Positions 35,208-44,295 of a stretch of 64,000 nucleotides of DNA are shown here, one piece after another; position 1 is the stretch's first letter; every line of letters begins with the position of its first letter. The notes under the pieces were generated by a model. That model had not been told where the DNA came from. It did not search any database and worked only from the letters and a program-made list of their open reading frames with translations. The position numbers and the translations under genes are program-made. The stretch comes from Clostridia bacterium (GTDB lineage Bacteria; Bacillota; Clostridia; Christensenellales; QALW01). The stretch covers positions 62,001 through 126,000 of the forward strand of contig JAFVVO010000019.1 in the NCBI GenBank assembly GCA_017502165.1, given 5' to 3'.

Positions 35208-36053
35208 ATGGCAAAAAAACTTAGCCGCTCAGGAGCGGGTAACTTCCTCGGAATTGCTTTCCTGTGTGTAATAGCAGTTCTGATGGTTCTTCCTATGGTT
35301 TATGCCGTTGGTAACTCATTCAAGCCTATGGACGAATTATTCAAATTCCCTCCCACCATTCTTCCAAGAAGATGGGTTACAACAAACTATACTGACTTGT
35401 TTGTTTTAATGGGTAACTCTTGGGTACCTTTCTCAAGATACTTCTTTAACACCATATTTATTACGTCAGTCGGCACCTTCGGTCAGATCGTTTGCTGCTC
35501 ACTTTGCGCATATCCCTTGGCTATGTACAATTTCCCCGGCAGAAAAATGATTTCCGGCATGATTGTTACCGCACTTATGTTCAACGGTACAGTTCTTTGG
35601 CTTCCCTTGTTTATGATTAAGGCAGGCCTTGGTATGATTGATACCTACTGGGCAATTATAATTCCCACGTTTGGTTCGTCAATGGGTATGTACCTTATGC
35701 AACAGTTTATGTCGCAGATACCCAAATCACTTGTTGAGGCAGCTCGTATCGACGGTGCAGGAAGCTTCAAAATTTTCTGGACAATCGTTCTTCCTCAGGT
35801 TAAATCAGCTTGGCTTACGCTTATGATTTTCTCCGTTCAGGGCCTTTGGAACACCGGTGCTTCAGTATTTATTCAAAGTGAATCACTCAAAACACTGCCT
35901 TACGCTCTTTCACAGATCGTTTCAACCGGTATTGCACGTCAGGGTGTTGCTAACGCAATTTCGGTTATTATGATGGCAGTTCCCATTACAACATTTATTA
36001 TTTCACAGAGTAACATTATTGAAACAATGGCTACTTCCGGTATGAAGGATTAA
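35208..36053 (+). CDS. ABC sugar permease, MalG/UgpE type (pair 1)
   Basis: Second permease of the pair, 281 residues. An N-terminal helix is followed by the FKPMDELFKFPPTILP loop typical of MalG-type proteins, five further helices and the EAA loop EAARIDGAGSFKIFWTIVLPQ. The C-terminal segment is SQSNIIETMATSGMKD. It lies between its partner and the NHL protein, each with short spacers. Confidence 0.9.
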   Translation: MAKKLSRSGAGNFLGIAFLCVIAVLMVLPMVYAVGNSFKPMDELFKFPPTILPRRWVTTNYTDLFVLMGNSWVPFSRYFFNTIFITSVGTFGQIVCCSLCAYPLAMYNFPGRKMISGMIVTALMFNGTVLWLPLFMIKAGLGMIDTYWAIIIPTFGSSMGMYLMQQFMSQIPKSLVEAARIDGAGSFKIFWTIVLPQVKSAWLTLMIFSVQGLWNTGASVFIQSESLKTLPYALSQIVSTGIARQGVANAISVIMMAVPITTFIISQSNIIETMATSGMKD

Positions 36054-36067
36054 GGAGGGTACAGATA

Positions 36068-37951
36068 ATGAAATTAAAGAAAATTGCATTTCTGATGCTT
36101 TCCGCTATGCTTACGCTCGCTCTTTCAATAAGCGCGTTTGCAGCTCCGTATCAGAACTACACCATTACAGAATCGGGTGTTTATCCCGAGCCCCAGGCTT
36201 ACGTGCCTGACGCGGTTATTAACAGCGGCGTTATCGGCCTTGAAAATCTTGAAGGCGTTGCAATCAAAACACCTCAGGATATGACCTTGTTTAAGGCAAA
36301 CGGCTTCATCCTTATTTCAGATACGGGAAACAAGAGAGTTATCGTTCTTGATAAGGATATGCGTACTGTTAAACAGATTATTTCCACTTGGACAAAGGAC
36401 GGGGTGGAGGATACGTTCCTTAATCCCAACGGTCTCTTTATTCACGAGGAAAAACAGCTTCTCTTCGTTTGTGATACCGACAACAAGCGTATCGTAAGCT
36501 TTGCGTTTGATGCGGAAACCGAGCTTTTCTCCTTCGTAAGAACTTACGACGATCCCGATATTTCAAAGTATTTCTCCGAGGATTATCAGGAGGGCGACGT
36601 TGTTGTAACAGAAACTCCCGCACCTACCCCCGAAGCAACTCCCGACCAGGAGGCTGAAGGCGATGGGGCAGAGGGAGAAACCGACGGCGAAACCGATGGC
36701 GAAAATACTGACGGTGAAGCCACTGACGGCGAAAATGCCGATACTCCCGGTGATGACGAAATCGAAATTGACAACAGCTCCGGTTCATCATCTTCTTCAA
36801 GCGCACAGGTAACCTACAAACCCTTAAAGGTTGTAGTTGACGGCGCTATGCGTATGTTCGTAGTTTCCAAGGATTGCTATCAGGGCCTTGTTGAGCTTAA
36901 CGACAACGGTGAATTTACAAAGTTCTACGGTGCAACAAGAACAAAGCAGTCACTTTCCGCATTGCTTAACCGCTTGTTCTCTGCCGAAGCAAAGGCAAAG
37001 CGTCAGCAGAACCTTTCAACAGAATACAGCAACATCACCATGGATGATAACGGATTTATTTACGGTACCATCTCACAGCTTAAGCTTACTGACCTTACCG
37101 ATCATTTTACTTCAAAGGCTGAAATCGGTGCGGCATTGAGAAAGCTTAACGCTGCCGGCTCCGACGTTCTTAAGCGTACCGGCATCATTCCTCCCTCGGG
37201 AGATAAGGGTGACGAAAAGAACAGATCAACCTATTCTTATCTGTGCGACGTTACCGTTTCCAAAAACGGATTAACCAGCGTGCTTGACTCACAAAAGGGC
37301 AGAGTATTTACCTACACCAATACCGGTGAGCTGCTTTACGTTTTCGGCGCGTTAGGACAGAAAATCACTCAGGTAGGTGAGGATAAGGGCTCATCAAGAG
37401 AAGAGCAGATAGGTTACACAAAGGGTACCAACCTTACACCCACCGCAATTCAGCTGCTTAACGATGATGAAACAATCGTTATTCTTGACTCTCAGGGCGC
37501 ACAGCTTACCACCTATAAGCCCACCGAATACGGCTTAATTCTTCGCGAAGCAATTAACAGCCACGAGGAACGCCGTTATGACGATGCAGTTGCGGCTTGG
37601 AACAAGGTTTTAGGTATGTCTTCAAACTCTGCATTAGCTTACAGAGGCGTAGGTAAGATTTCATATCTTAACGCTTCCAAATATAATGTAGAAGATGAAA
37701 CGGTTGAGGATCTTCGTGAAGCACAGCGTACCGAAAAACAAAGACTGTATCTTGAAGCAGCCGATTACTTTATGAAAGGCTACTCTCAGGAGGAATACGG
37801 TAAAGCATTCTATAAATACAGAGACCTTGTTTTAGAAGGTATTATGCCTTACTTAATGTGGGCAATCATTATAGTGGCAGTAGGAACACTCCTGCTTGGC
37901 TGGTATAAGAAATTCAAGAGATTTGTTGAGACAGGAGGTAAAAATCAGTAA
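36068..37951 (+). CDS. Secreted NHL-repeat/TPR protein with C-terminal membrane anchor
   Basis: 627 residues: signal peptide ending SAFAAPYQ, then NHL-type beta-propeller blades (FILISDTGNKRVIVLD, LFVCDTDNKRIVSF). A low-complexity acidic, Thr/Ser-rich insert interrupts the propeller at about 178-245. More blades follow, then a TPR-like helical stretch (RRYDDAVAAWNKVLGMS) and one membrane helix near 598-618 with a basic tail. Members of this group sit beside YIP1, DUF5696 and sugar permease genes in other Firmicutes, as far as I recall. An external scaffold or glycan-contact role is inference. The stop overlaps the next ATG by one base. Confidence 0.75.
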   Translation: MKLKKIAFLMLSAMLTLALSISAFAAPYQNYTITESGVYPEPQAYVPDAVINSGVIGLENLEGVAIKTPQDMTLFKANGFILISDTGNKRVIVLDKDMRTVKQIISTWTKDGVEDTFLNPNGLFIHEEKQLLFVCDTDNKRIVSFAFDAETELFSFVRTYDDPDISKYFSEDYQEGDVVVTETPAPTPEATPDQEAEGDGAEGETDGETDGENTDGEATDGENADTPGDDEIEIDNSSGSSSSSSAQVTYKPLKVVVDGAMRMFVVSKDCYQGLVELNDNGEFTKFYGATRTKQSLSALLNRLFSAEAKAKRQQNLSTEYSNITMDDNGFIYGTISQLKLTDLTDHFTSKAEIGAALRKLNAAGSDVLKRTGIIPPSGDKGDEKNRSTYSYLCDVTVSKNGLTSVLDSQKGRVFTYTNTGELLYVFGALGQKITQVGEDKGSSREEQIGYTKGTNLTPTAIQLLNDDETIVILDSQGAQLTTYKPTEYGLILREAINSHEERRYDDAVAAWNKVLGMSSNSALAYRGVGKISYLNASKYNVEDETVEDLREAQRTEKQRLYLEAADYFMKGYSQEEYGKAFYKYRDLVLEGIMPYLMWAIIIVAVGTLLLGWYKKFKRFVETGGKNQ

Positions 37952-38592
37952 TGGAAAAGCTTAAAAACTTTGGCACAGACCTTAAATATGCTTTCCACGT
38001 GATAACCCATCCTCTCGACGGTTTCTGGGATTTGAAGCATGAAAAACGCGGCAGATCGTATATCGCACTTATTTTCCTGGTGTTATACGTAATTACCGAC
38101 ATTTTGAACAAACAGTTCAACAATTACACCTTTAATGAATTAAAGGTTGCACCGCAGGATATTGATTTAATCGGAACCTTCTTCTCAGTGGCATTGATCG
38201 TAGGCATTTGGGTTGCTGCCAACTGGGGTCTCACAACCTTGTTTGACGGCGAAGGAAGTATGAAAGACATTTTCATTTACACCGGCTATTCAATGTTACC
38301 TTTGGTGCTTTCACAGATAATACTTATTCCCTTAACAAACGTTCTTACTGTAAATGAAGCAACTATCGTTTCGCTCATTACCGTTTTAGGTATTGGTTGG
38401 ACGGCAATATTGCTCTATACGGGAACAATGACCACCCACCAGTATTCAGGCGGTAAAACCTTTATCATTCTTTTAGCGGTTTTACTTGGTATGGTTATTA
38501 TCGTTTTCGTAGGCGTGTTGTTCTTCTTCCTCGTGCAGGAAATCTGGAACTTCGGCTTCACTATATACAGAGAATTAGAACTCAGAAGGTAA
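37951..38592 (+). CDS. YIP1 family membrane protein
   Basis: 213 residues with a cytoplasmic N-terminus (YAFHVITHPLDGFWDLKHEKRG, the usual YIP1-family opening in these loci) and five membrane helices. Function is unknown; eukaryotic Yip1 works in membrane traffic, but that says little here. It is translationally coupled to the NHL protein gene (TAATG), which suggests the two form a complex. Confidence 0.8.
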   Translation: MEKLKNFGTDLKYAFHVITHPLDGFWDLKHEKRGRSYIALIFLVLYVITDILNKQFNNYTFNELKVAPQDIDLIGTFFSVALIVGIWVAANWGLTTLFDGEGSMKDIFIYTGYSMLPLVLSQIILIPLTNVLTVNEATIVSLITVLGIGWTAILLYTGTMTTHQYSGGKTFIILLAVLLGMVIIVFVGVLFFFLVQEIWNFGFTIYRELELRR

Positions 38593-38603
38593 CGGAGGTA
38601 GAG

Positions 38604-41315
38604 ATGAAAATGAATAAAAAGATTATTTCTGCCTTACTTATCGCATTACTCATTCTTCCTACACTCCTGTTTACAGGCTGTACGGTTGAAGAGTCGGAAG
38701 GCTATCTTACGCCTGAAAATAAGGAACCCTTATACGAATTTGCTAATGATGCAAAAACCTTTGTTCGTGAGGATTCCGATGGCGACACAACGTTTACCTT
38801 AGTTGAAGAGAATGAAAAATACGAATTCTACTTCAGCGCTGACATTCTTGAAATTGCCTTAAAGAGCAAAACAACGGGTGAAATTTGGTATTCCAACCCT
38901 GCGCCCTCTGCAAGAAACGAAGGCATCAAGAGTGAAATGAGCAGCCAGGTTGCGCTGTTCTACCTTAATAAAAAGGACGGCAGTCAGAATACCCTTGAGA
39001 GCTATCTTGACTGTGTTCTTAACTACGATGAGGAAACCGGCATCAACCAGTTTTACGTAGTTAACCATAACGGAAATCTCCGTGTTGTTTACATCTTAGG
39101 TCAGATCAAGCCCGATTATATTGTTCCTACCTGCTTAGAGGGCTCCATTGCCGAAGAGTATATTGAAAAGCTTAAGGCAAGCTCAAACAATGACCATCGC
39201 AGTCAGGCAAGACTTATCAGCGGCGGTAGTATGTACGCAAAGGTTACCCCTGCAGTTTGGGATACCTACACCGTTGATATCCAGAATGAATACCTTGCCA
39301 TTGTACCTAATATGGGCACAATGATTAAGGAAGGCAAAACCGTTTACATCATCAAGGATCAGACTAAGCTTTATAATACCGAGCGTATGAAGAAGCTTCA
39401 GGCAGCTTTCGTAGAAGAGCTTGGAATGACTCTTGAAAAGCGTGACGAAATGAACGCAGAGTTCGGCGTAGTTATCGAGCCTGCCAAGACCTTCTGGATT
39501 CCCGTTGATTACGACTTAACCGAAACCGGACTTAAGGTTACTATTCCTAATGAAGAAATTCATTACGATACTAACGCTTTTGCCATTGCTTCCATCGACC
39601 TTCTGCAGTACTTCGGTTCTGCATCAAAGCAGGAAGAGGGTTATATGTTCGTTCCTGACGGCTCAGGCGCAATCGTTAACTTCAACAACGGCAAAACAAA
39701 CATTACCAGAGAAATCCGTGTTCAGCTTTACGGCCTTGACGACGGACGTGAATATACCACCAAGCCCTTCTCCAATGAGGGTGCGTATCTTCCCGTATTT
39801 GGTATTAAAAAGGCAAACAGTGCGTTGTTTGGCATTATCGAAAGCGGTGATACCAATGCAACGGTTATTGCCGATATCGCAGGCAAAAACGTTTCAGCAG
39901 TTGACCGCAACAGATGCTACACCAGCTTCAGAATGTCAGAATATGAGGAACTGCAGTTTAAGAGCGCAGGCAAAACCTCAAGAATTTATCAGTATAAGAT
40001 GAACTCAGCTGATATTACCGTTAGCTATTCAATTTTAGATAACGAAAAAGCTGATTACAACGGTATGGCGGAATTCTACCGCAATTATCTTGTGGATAAG
40101 GGAGCATTAAAGCAGAAGGATTACACAAACGTTCCCTTCAACATCGAGCTTATCGGTGCTTATGACCACAAGACCGCTTTCCTTGGCGTAGGCTATACGG
40201 AAATGCGCGCAATTACCACCTTCCAGCAGTGCAAGGAGCTTATTAAGAAGCTCAGCGACAACGGCATTAAAAACGTATCCATCAACTACAGAGGTTGGGC
40301 AAACGACGGCTTAAGAAACAGCGTATTCAATAAGGTTAAGGTTGTTAAGAGCCTTGGCGGAGAAGAAGCGCTTAAGGATATGTTGGCTTATGCTGAAGGC
40401 TTAGGCGTTAAGGTTTACCTTGAAACCGAGCTTGCTTTGGTATTTAAGGAAAAGTCATTCAGCGGCTACAACACCTTTACTCAGGCATCACGTCTCGTTA
40501 CCCGTGACGTTGCACATCATTATCAGTACGTAAACGACTGGAACACTCAGTCAAAAACTAACGTGGCAACAATTGTTTCACCTTCCGTTATTTACAATAT
40601 TGATAGTGAAGACAATACAAAGAGCTTTGCTTCCAAGCTTCTTGAGGATATGAACAAGATTGATATCAAGTCAGTAAGCCTTGGCAGTATGGGAACTAAC
40701 CTTCCCGGTAACTATAACATTAAAGATTTCTATGATAGAGAAAAGACCGCTAAAACCTATGCAGCAGTTGCTCAGAAGTATAGCGAGACAATGAACGTAA
40801 TGAGCAAGGGCACCAACAAGTATATGCTTCCTTACGTTGACTCCATCTTTGAAATCAGTAACACAAGCAGTAACTTTAACCTTGCTGATCAGTCAGTACC
40901 CTTCTATCAGATGGTAATTCACGGATATATCGAATATTCCGGTGAACCTATTAACCTTAACGGTGACACTCGCAGAACCTTCCTTCAGGCAGTTGAAGCA
41001 GGTGCAGGCTTGTATTACCGCTGGTGCTACGTAACAAACGACGCAGTTCAGGAGCTTTGGTTTGACGGTATGTACTCATTAAGCTATGAGTCCTGGTTCG
41101 ATGAGGCAGTTGAATTATACAAGGAGTATAACGATATGCTTGCTTCAACCGCAGGTGCTCAGATGATCAGACATGAGGCTGTTGCTGAAAACGTTAACAA
41201 AATTACTTACAGCAACGGCGTTGAAGTTTACGTAAACTATAATGACTATGCTTATACTGCTGCAGACGGCACAGTTGTTGAGGCAGAATCTTTTGCAAAA
41301 GGAGGTAATAACTGA
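38604..41315 (+). CDS. DUF5696 lipoprotein, glycosidase-like
   Basis: 903 residues. The lipobox LLFTGC gives a lipid-anchored external protein. Residues about 60-500 are beta-rich and look like the N-terminal sandwich domains of glycoside hydrolases. Residues about 505-880 read as a TIM barrel: FNIELIGAYD, GIKNVSINYRGWANDG, GVKVYLETELALV, SVSLGSMGTNL, YMLPYVDSIFEIS. Several Asp and Glu at strand ends could be catalytic (for instance in the VYLETE and YVDSIFE segments), but I cannot name them. This assignment is by pattern, not by alignment. GGAGG precedes the first ATG. The stop overlaps the next gene by one base. Confidence 0.78.
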   Translation: MKMNKKIISALLIALLILPTLLFTGCTVEESEGYLTPENKEPLYEFANDAKTFVREDSDGDTTFTLVEENEKYEFYFSADILEIALKSKTTGEIWYSNPAPSARNEGIKSEMSSQVALFYLNKKDGSQNTLESYLDCVLNYDEETGINQFYVVNHNGNLRVVYILGQIKPDYIVPTCLEGSIAEEYIEKLKASSNNDHRSQARLISGGSMYAKVTPAVWDTYTVDIQNEYLAIVPNMGTMIKEGKTVYIIKDQTKLYNTERMKKLQAAFVEELGMTLEKRDEMNAEFGVVIEPAKTFWIPVDYDLTETGLKVTIPNEEIHYDTNAFAIASIDLLQYFGSASKQEEGYMFVPDGSGAIVNFNNGKTNITREIRVQLYGLDDGREYTTKPFSNEGAYLPVFGIKKANSALFGIIESGDTNATVIADIAGKNVSAVDRNRCYTSFRMSEYEELQFKSAGKTSRIYQYKMNSADITVSYSILDNEKADYNGMAEFYRNYLVDKGALKQKDYTNVPFNIELIGAYDHKTAFLGVGYTEMRAITTFQQCKELIKKLSDNGIKNVSINYRGWANDGLRNSVFNKVKVVKSLGGEEALKDMLAYAEGLGVKVYLETELALVFKEKSFSGYNTFTQASRLVTRDVAHHYQYVNDWNTQSKTNVATIVSPSVIYNIDSEDNTKSFASKLLEDMNKIDIKSVSLGSMGTNLPGNYNIKDFYDREKTAKTYAAVAQKYSETMNVMSKGTNKYMLPYVDSIFEISNTSSNFNLADQSVPFYQMVIHGYIEYSGEPINLNGDTRRTFLQAVEAGAGLYYRWCYVTNDAVQELWFDGMYSLSYESWFDEAVELYKEYNDMLASTAGAQMIRHEAVAENVNKITYSNGVEVYVNYNDYAYTAADGTVVEAESFAKGGNN

Positions 41316-42229
41316 TGAAAAAACCAAGGTCTTATAAATTAGGCTTAATGACAAGACGTTCTTTGTCAGGCTGGCTCTTCGTATTACCCTTCCTTATCGG
41401 TTTGATATTCTTCGTATTATCACCCCTTTATACTGCATTGGTTCTTTCCTTTAACTCACAGTCCTTTAACGACGTTACGGGAATTACAAGCCTTGTACCG
41501 TTGGGACGTCACGGCTTTGAAGCATATTTTAATGCACTTCAGTCACAGGGCGATTTCATTACTCATCTGTTAGAATCTCTTTCAGAAATGATAATTATGG
41601 TTCCCACGACGCTTATCTTCAGCTTCCTTATGGCTAACGTTCTTAACCAGAACTTCTTTGGAAGAACCTTCTTCCGTGCAGTATTGTTCATGCCTGTTAT
41701 TACTTCAGCAGGTGTTGCGGCTTCAATGCTTGCCGGTGAAACCGGTGTTGACTCCGGACAGATGTCTTCAGTTGGCTCTCAGGCTATGAACTTAGCGGGA
41801 AGTATTCAGGATTCCATCGGCGGCACCTTTGGTAACTTTATCGGAACTGCTTTTGATAAGCTTACGGTAATTATTAACGGTGCAGGTGTTCCGACACTTA
41901 TTTTCCTTGCTGGCTTACAGACCATTTCACCCTCAATCTTTGAATCTTCAAAGGTTGAAGGTGCAACCGGTTGGGAAAACTTCTGGAAGATTACTTTCCC
42001 CATGATTAGTCCTATGATTCTCGTTAATACGGTATATATCTTAATTGATAACCTTTGCGGAATGACCAATCCTATGCTTGCATATTTGTTTGACCAGCAA
42101 GGAAAGGGAGCTACCGGTGTAGCGCAGTATGACCTTATGGCTATGAGCTGGATGTATTTCTTGGTTACTGCAGTTATTATCGGCGCAGTTTCAGCGGTTA
42201 TTTCGAAACTCGTTTATTATGAGAACTAA
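41315..42229 (+). CDS. ABC sugar permease, MalF type (pair 2), with an internal insert
   Basis: 304 residues, six helices. The EAA-type loop ESSKVEGATGWENFWKITFP is present with Ser and Glu at usually Ala/Asp positions. Between helices 3 and 4 there is an extra stretch of about 45 residues (GETGVDSGQMSSVGSQAMN and onward) not seen in pair 1. It would face outwards. It overlaps DUF5696 by one base and precedes its MalG-type partner by 13 bases. Confidence 0.87.
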   Translation: MKKPRSYKLGLMTRRSLSGWLFVLPFLIGLIFFVLSPLYTALVLSFNSQSFNDVTGITSLVPLGRHGFEAYFNALQSQGDFITHLLESLSEMIIMVPTTLIFSFLMANVLNQNFFGRTFFRAVLFMPVITSAGVAASMLAGETGVDSGQMSSVGSQAMNLAGSIQDSIGGTFGNFIGTAFDKLTVIINGAGVPTLIFLAGLQTISPSIFESSKVEGATGWENFWKITFPMISPMILVNTVYILIDNLCGMTNPMLAYLFDQQGKGATGVAQYDLMAMSWMYFLVTAVIIGAVSAVISKLVYYEN

Positions 42230-42242
42230 GGGGGTGTAGAGA

Positions 42243-43280
42243 ATGGAAAAGACAGAAAACGTAAAACGCACTAACGAAGTTGGCGCTGAAGAGGTTGATA
42301 ACTTCGTGATACCTACACTCACTACTTGGCAGAAAATAAAGAGATTTATTTTAGGCAAAAGAGTGCTTGGCTTCGGCTGGGGCATTATTCGTACGATACT
42401 TTTATTAGGTATTGCTTACCTTATCATTTATCCCTTGCTTATTACCTTAATAACGTCATTTATGTCTTCTGCAGACGTTTATGACCCCACGGTAATTCTT
42501 ATCCCCACTTCAATTAACATAAATACGTATGTTGCTATGTGGAGATATGCTGAAATTCCTACACTTTATCTTAATTCCTTTGTTTCGTCCATTAGCTTGG
42601 CAGTGCTTCAGATGTGCTCCTGTATGTTGGTTGCTTATGGATTAGCAAGATTTAAGTTTAAGGGAAATAACTTTATTTTCCTTATGTGTATCTTTACACT
42701 TATGGTACCCATTCAGATGCTTACCACCTCAATGTATTTCAGATATAAGACCTTTAACCCCTTATATATGTTCTCATTCGGTGAGCAGCTTTCAATGGTT
42801 CCCAATATCGACCTTACTCGCGGTTGGACGGCTATCGGATTGCTTTCAGCAACTGCAACGATGTACAGAAACGGCTTGTTCGTGTTCTTGCTTCGTCAGT
42901 ATTTCGTTAACCAGCCTAAAGAGCTTGAGGAGGCTGCATATATCGACGGCGCAGGTCCTTTCAGAACCTTCGTTCAGGTTATGCTTCCCAGTGCAACGCC
43001 TATGCTTGTAACTGTTTTCCTGTTCGCTCTCGTTTGGCAGTACAATGATATTTACTATATCACAATGCTGAATCCCACTGCAGAGGTTATGGCAACACGA
43101 ATTTCAAGTATGGGTTCAAGCTTCGTAAGTTCAGTTCTTCACATTTCAGGTGACCAAGTTCTGAACTCCTTGTATCAATCGGCTTGTACGGTTATGCACG
43201 TAGCGCCCATCGTAGTTATTTATTGCTTTGGCCAGAAATTCTTCGTTCAAAGTATTGAACGCTCAGGTATGGTTGGCTAA
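42243..43280 (+). CDS. ABC sugar permease, MalG type (pair 2)
   Basis: 345 residues with a hydrophilic N-terminal extension of about 50 residues before the first helix. The EAA loop is EEAAYIDGAGPFRTFVQVMLPS. Last gene of the operon; a strong terminator follows. As a second permease pair in one operon with one visible binding protein, it may use the same binding protein, a second one elsewhere, or the DUF5696 lipoprotein. Confidence 0.88.
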   Translation: MEKTENVKRTNEVGAEEVDNFVIPTLTTWQKIKRFILGKRVLGFGWGIIRTILLLGIAYLIIYPLLITLITSFMSSADVYDPTVILIPTSININTYVAMWRYAEIPTLYLNSFVSSISLAVLQMCSCMLVAYGLARFKFKGNNFIFLMCIFTLMVPIQMLTTSMYFRYKTFNPLYMFSFGEQLSMVPNIDLTRGWTAIGLLSATATMYRNGLFVFLLRQYFVNQPKELEEAAYIDGAGPFRTFVQVMLPSATPMLVTVFLFALVWQYNDIYYITMLNPTAEVMATRISSMGSSFVSSVLHISGDQVLNSLYQSACTVMHVAPIVVIYCFGQKFFVQSIERSGMVG

Positions 43281-43289
43281 TAAAAAAAT

Positions 43290-43325
43290 AAGGCATATTG
43301 CTAATGCAGTATGCCTTTTTTTGTT
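43290..43325. terminator. Terminator between the glycan-uptake operon and gin
   Basis: Stem AAGGCATATTGC (43290-43301) with GCAGTATGCCTT (43306-43317), loop TAAT, then TTTTTTGTT. An A-run on the left side makes it usable from the minus strand too. Confidence 0.85.
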
Positions 43326-43329
43326 AATT

Positions 43330-43488
43330 TTATTCAAATATTTTTTTTAGCTTGCTTACGCACTTATTATAGCCTGATGAATGTACCTGGGCGGTGAGAA
43401 TTTTCCATTCGCAGTCAGAACAGATGTACTTGCCCAAAATTTTAAGATTATCGTTTTTTTCCTTTTCGCAGATGCAGCACTTGCTCAT
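43330..43488 (-). CDS. Gin (CsfB)-like anti-sigma-G factor
   Basis: A 52-codon gene. The protein has the Gin pattern: CCICEKEKND at the N-terminus, then YICSDCEWKIL with a second cysteine pair, and a basic tail KCVSKLKKIFE. Gin of Bacillus is a zinc-binding inhibitor that keeps sigma-G silent until the right stage of sporulation. The two cysteine pairs fit zinc binding. GAGGTGAT stands before the ATG. Gene and terminator converge on the glycan-uptake operon. Assignment is from motif spacing only. Confidence 0.72.
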   Translation of the reverse strand: MSKCCICEKEKNDNLKILGKYICSDCEWKILTAQVHSSGYNKCVSKLKKIFE

Positions 43489-43560
43489 TTTATCACCTCA
43501 AAATAATTATGAATAACTTTTTTGTATTATATTCAATAAGATGATAAAAGGTTAAAAATA

Positions 43561-43585
43561 CCCCCGACAGAGCTTTTGTCGGGGG
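43561..43585 (-). terminator. Terminator after the HPr-kinase-like gene
   Basis: Nine-pair stem CCCCCGACA (43561-43569) with TGTCGGGGG (43577-43585); on the minus strand it is followed by TATTTTTAA. Confidence 0.85.
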
Positions 43586-43590
43586 CGTCT

Positions 43591-44295
43591 TTATTCGGAT
43601 TCTGACATTACCTTATATGCAAGGCGGGCGGCATTCTCATCGGGCAGGCAACGAAGCCTGTAAAAAGGAACCGTTGCAATTAACTTATCCAATAGCGTAA
43701 GCAAGGCACCGGTTTTATCAGAGCCTGCTCTGCGAAGGGTTTGGGAAAGGATTAACTGCAAAATTTCTATTGGAGACGTAATTCGCTCAATAGAATTTTC
43801 CTTTGCGCGCTCAATAAAGCAAATAGCCTTAAGGGGAACCTTGTGGTCTACGTTAAGATCCGTTTTACCGCTCCAGGGAGTACCGTAGGCGTAAAACTTA
43901 CCGTTCTCAAGGCGAAGGGCAGGCTTATCGTCATTAAGGATAACAGCACCCTCAAAAGCTTTCAACCAAAGACTCGTGTGGGTGGATTTTCCCGTGCCCG
44001 AGTCAGCTGAAAACAAGTAAGCGTTACCGTTATACTCTACGGCTGAAGCGTGCAAAACCAAACTGTTTCTCAAAAGAAGCTGTGAAGCAAAATCCTTGCC
44101 TAAGGTTACGTAAACAAGGCTTTCCCAATTACCATCGGGGTGAGAAGCAAGAAATTTGTCGATGCGTTCCTGAGGGAAGCTTAAGGTAAAATCAGGAGAA
44201 TCAGACGGGGAAGCTAAATACTTCTCCGCCTTCTTAAGCAGCTTTCCTCTGCAAAGCATATTTACCGTAAAATCGGCAATTTTATACGTTTTCAT
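43591..44295 (-). CDS. HPr-kinase-like (lasso-kinase-type) P-loop protein
   Basis: 234 residues of the HPrK/PEPCK-like fold found beside PqqD genes in peptide-modification loci. LVLHASAVEYNGNAYLFSA at 79-97 leads into the P-loop SGTGKST at 99-105; NDDKPAL at 121-127 provides the acidic Mg site; YGTPWSGK follows at 137-144. True HPr kinases carry an extra N-terminal domain, which is absent. Characterised relatives in paeninodin-type lasso pathways phosphorylate the C-terminal serine of a precursor peptide. Its ATG overlaps the rfbA stop by one base. A kinase for a small molecule or sugar remains possible. Confidence 0.72.
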   Translation of the reverse strand: MKTYKIADFTVNMLCRGKLLKKAEKYLASPSDSPDFTLSFPQERIDKFLASHPDGNWESLVYVTLGKDFASQLLLRNSLVLHASAVEYNGNAYLFSADSGTGKSTHTSLWLKAFEGAVILNDDKPALRLENGKFYAYGTPWSGKTDLNVDHKVPLKAICFIERAKENSIERITSPIEILQLILSQTLRRAGSDKTGALLTLLDKLIATVPFYRLRCLPDENAARLAYKVMSESE

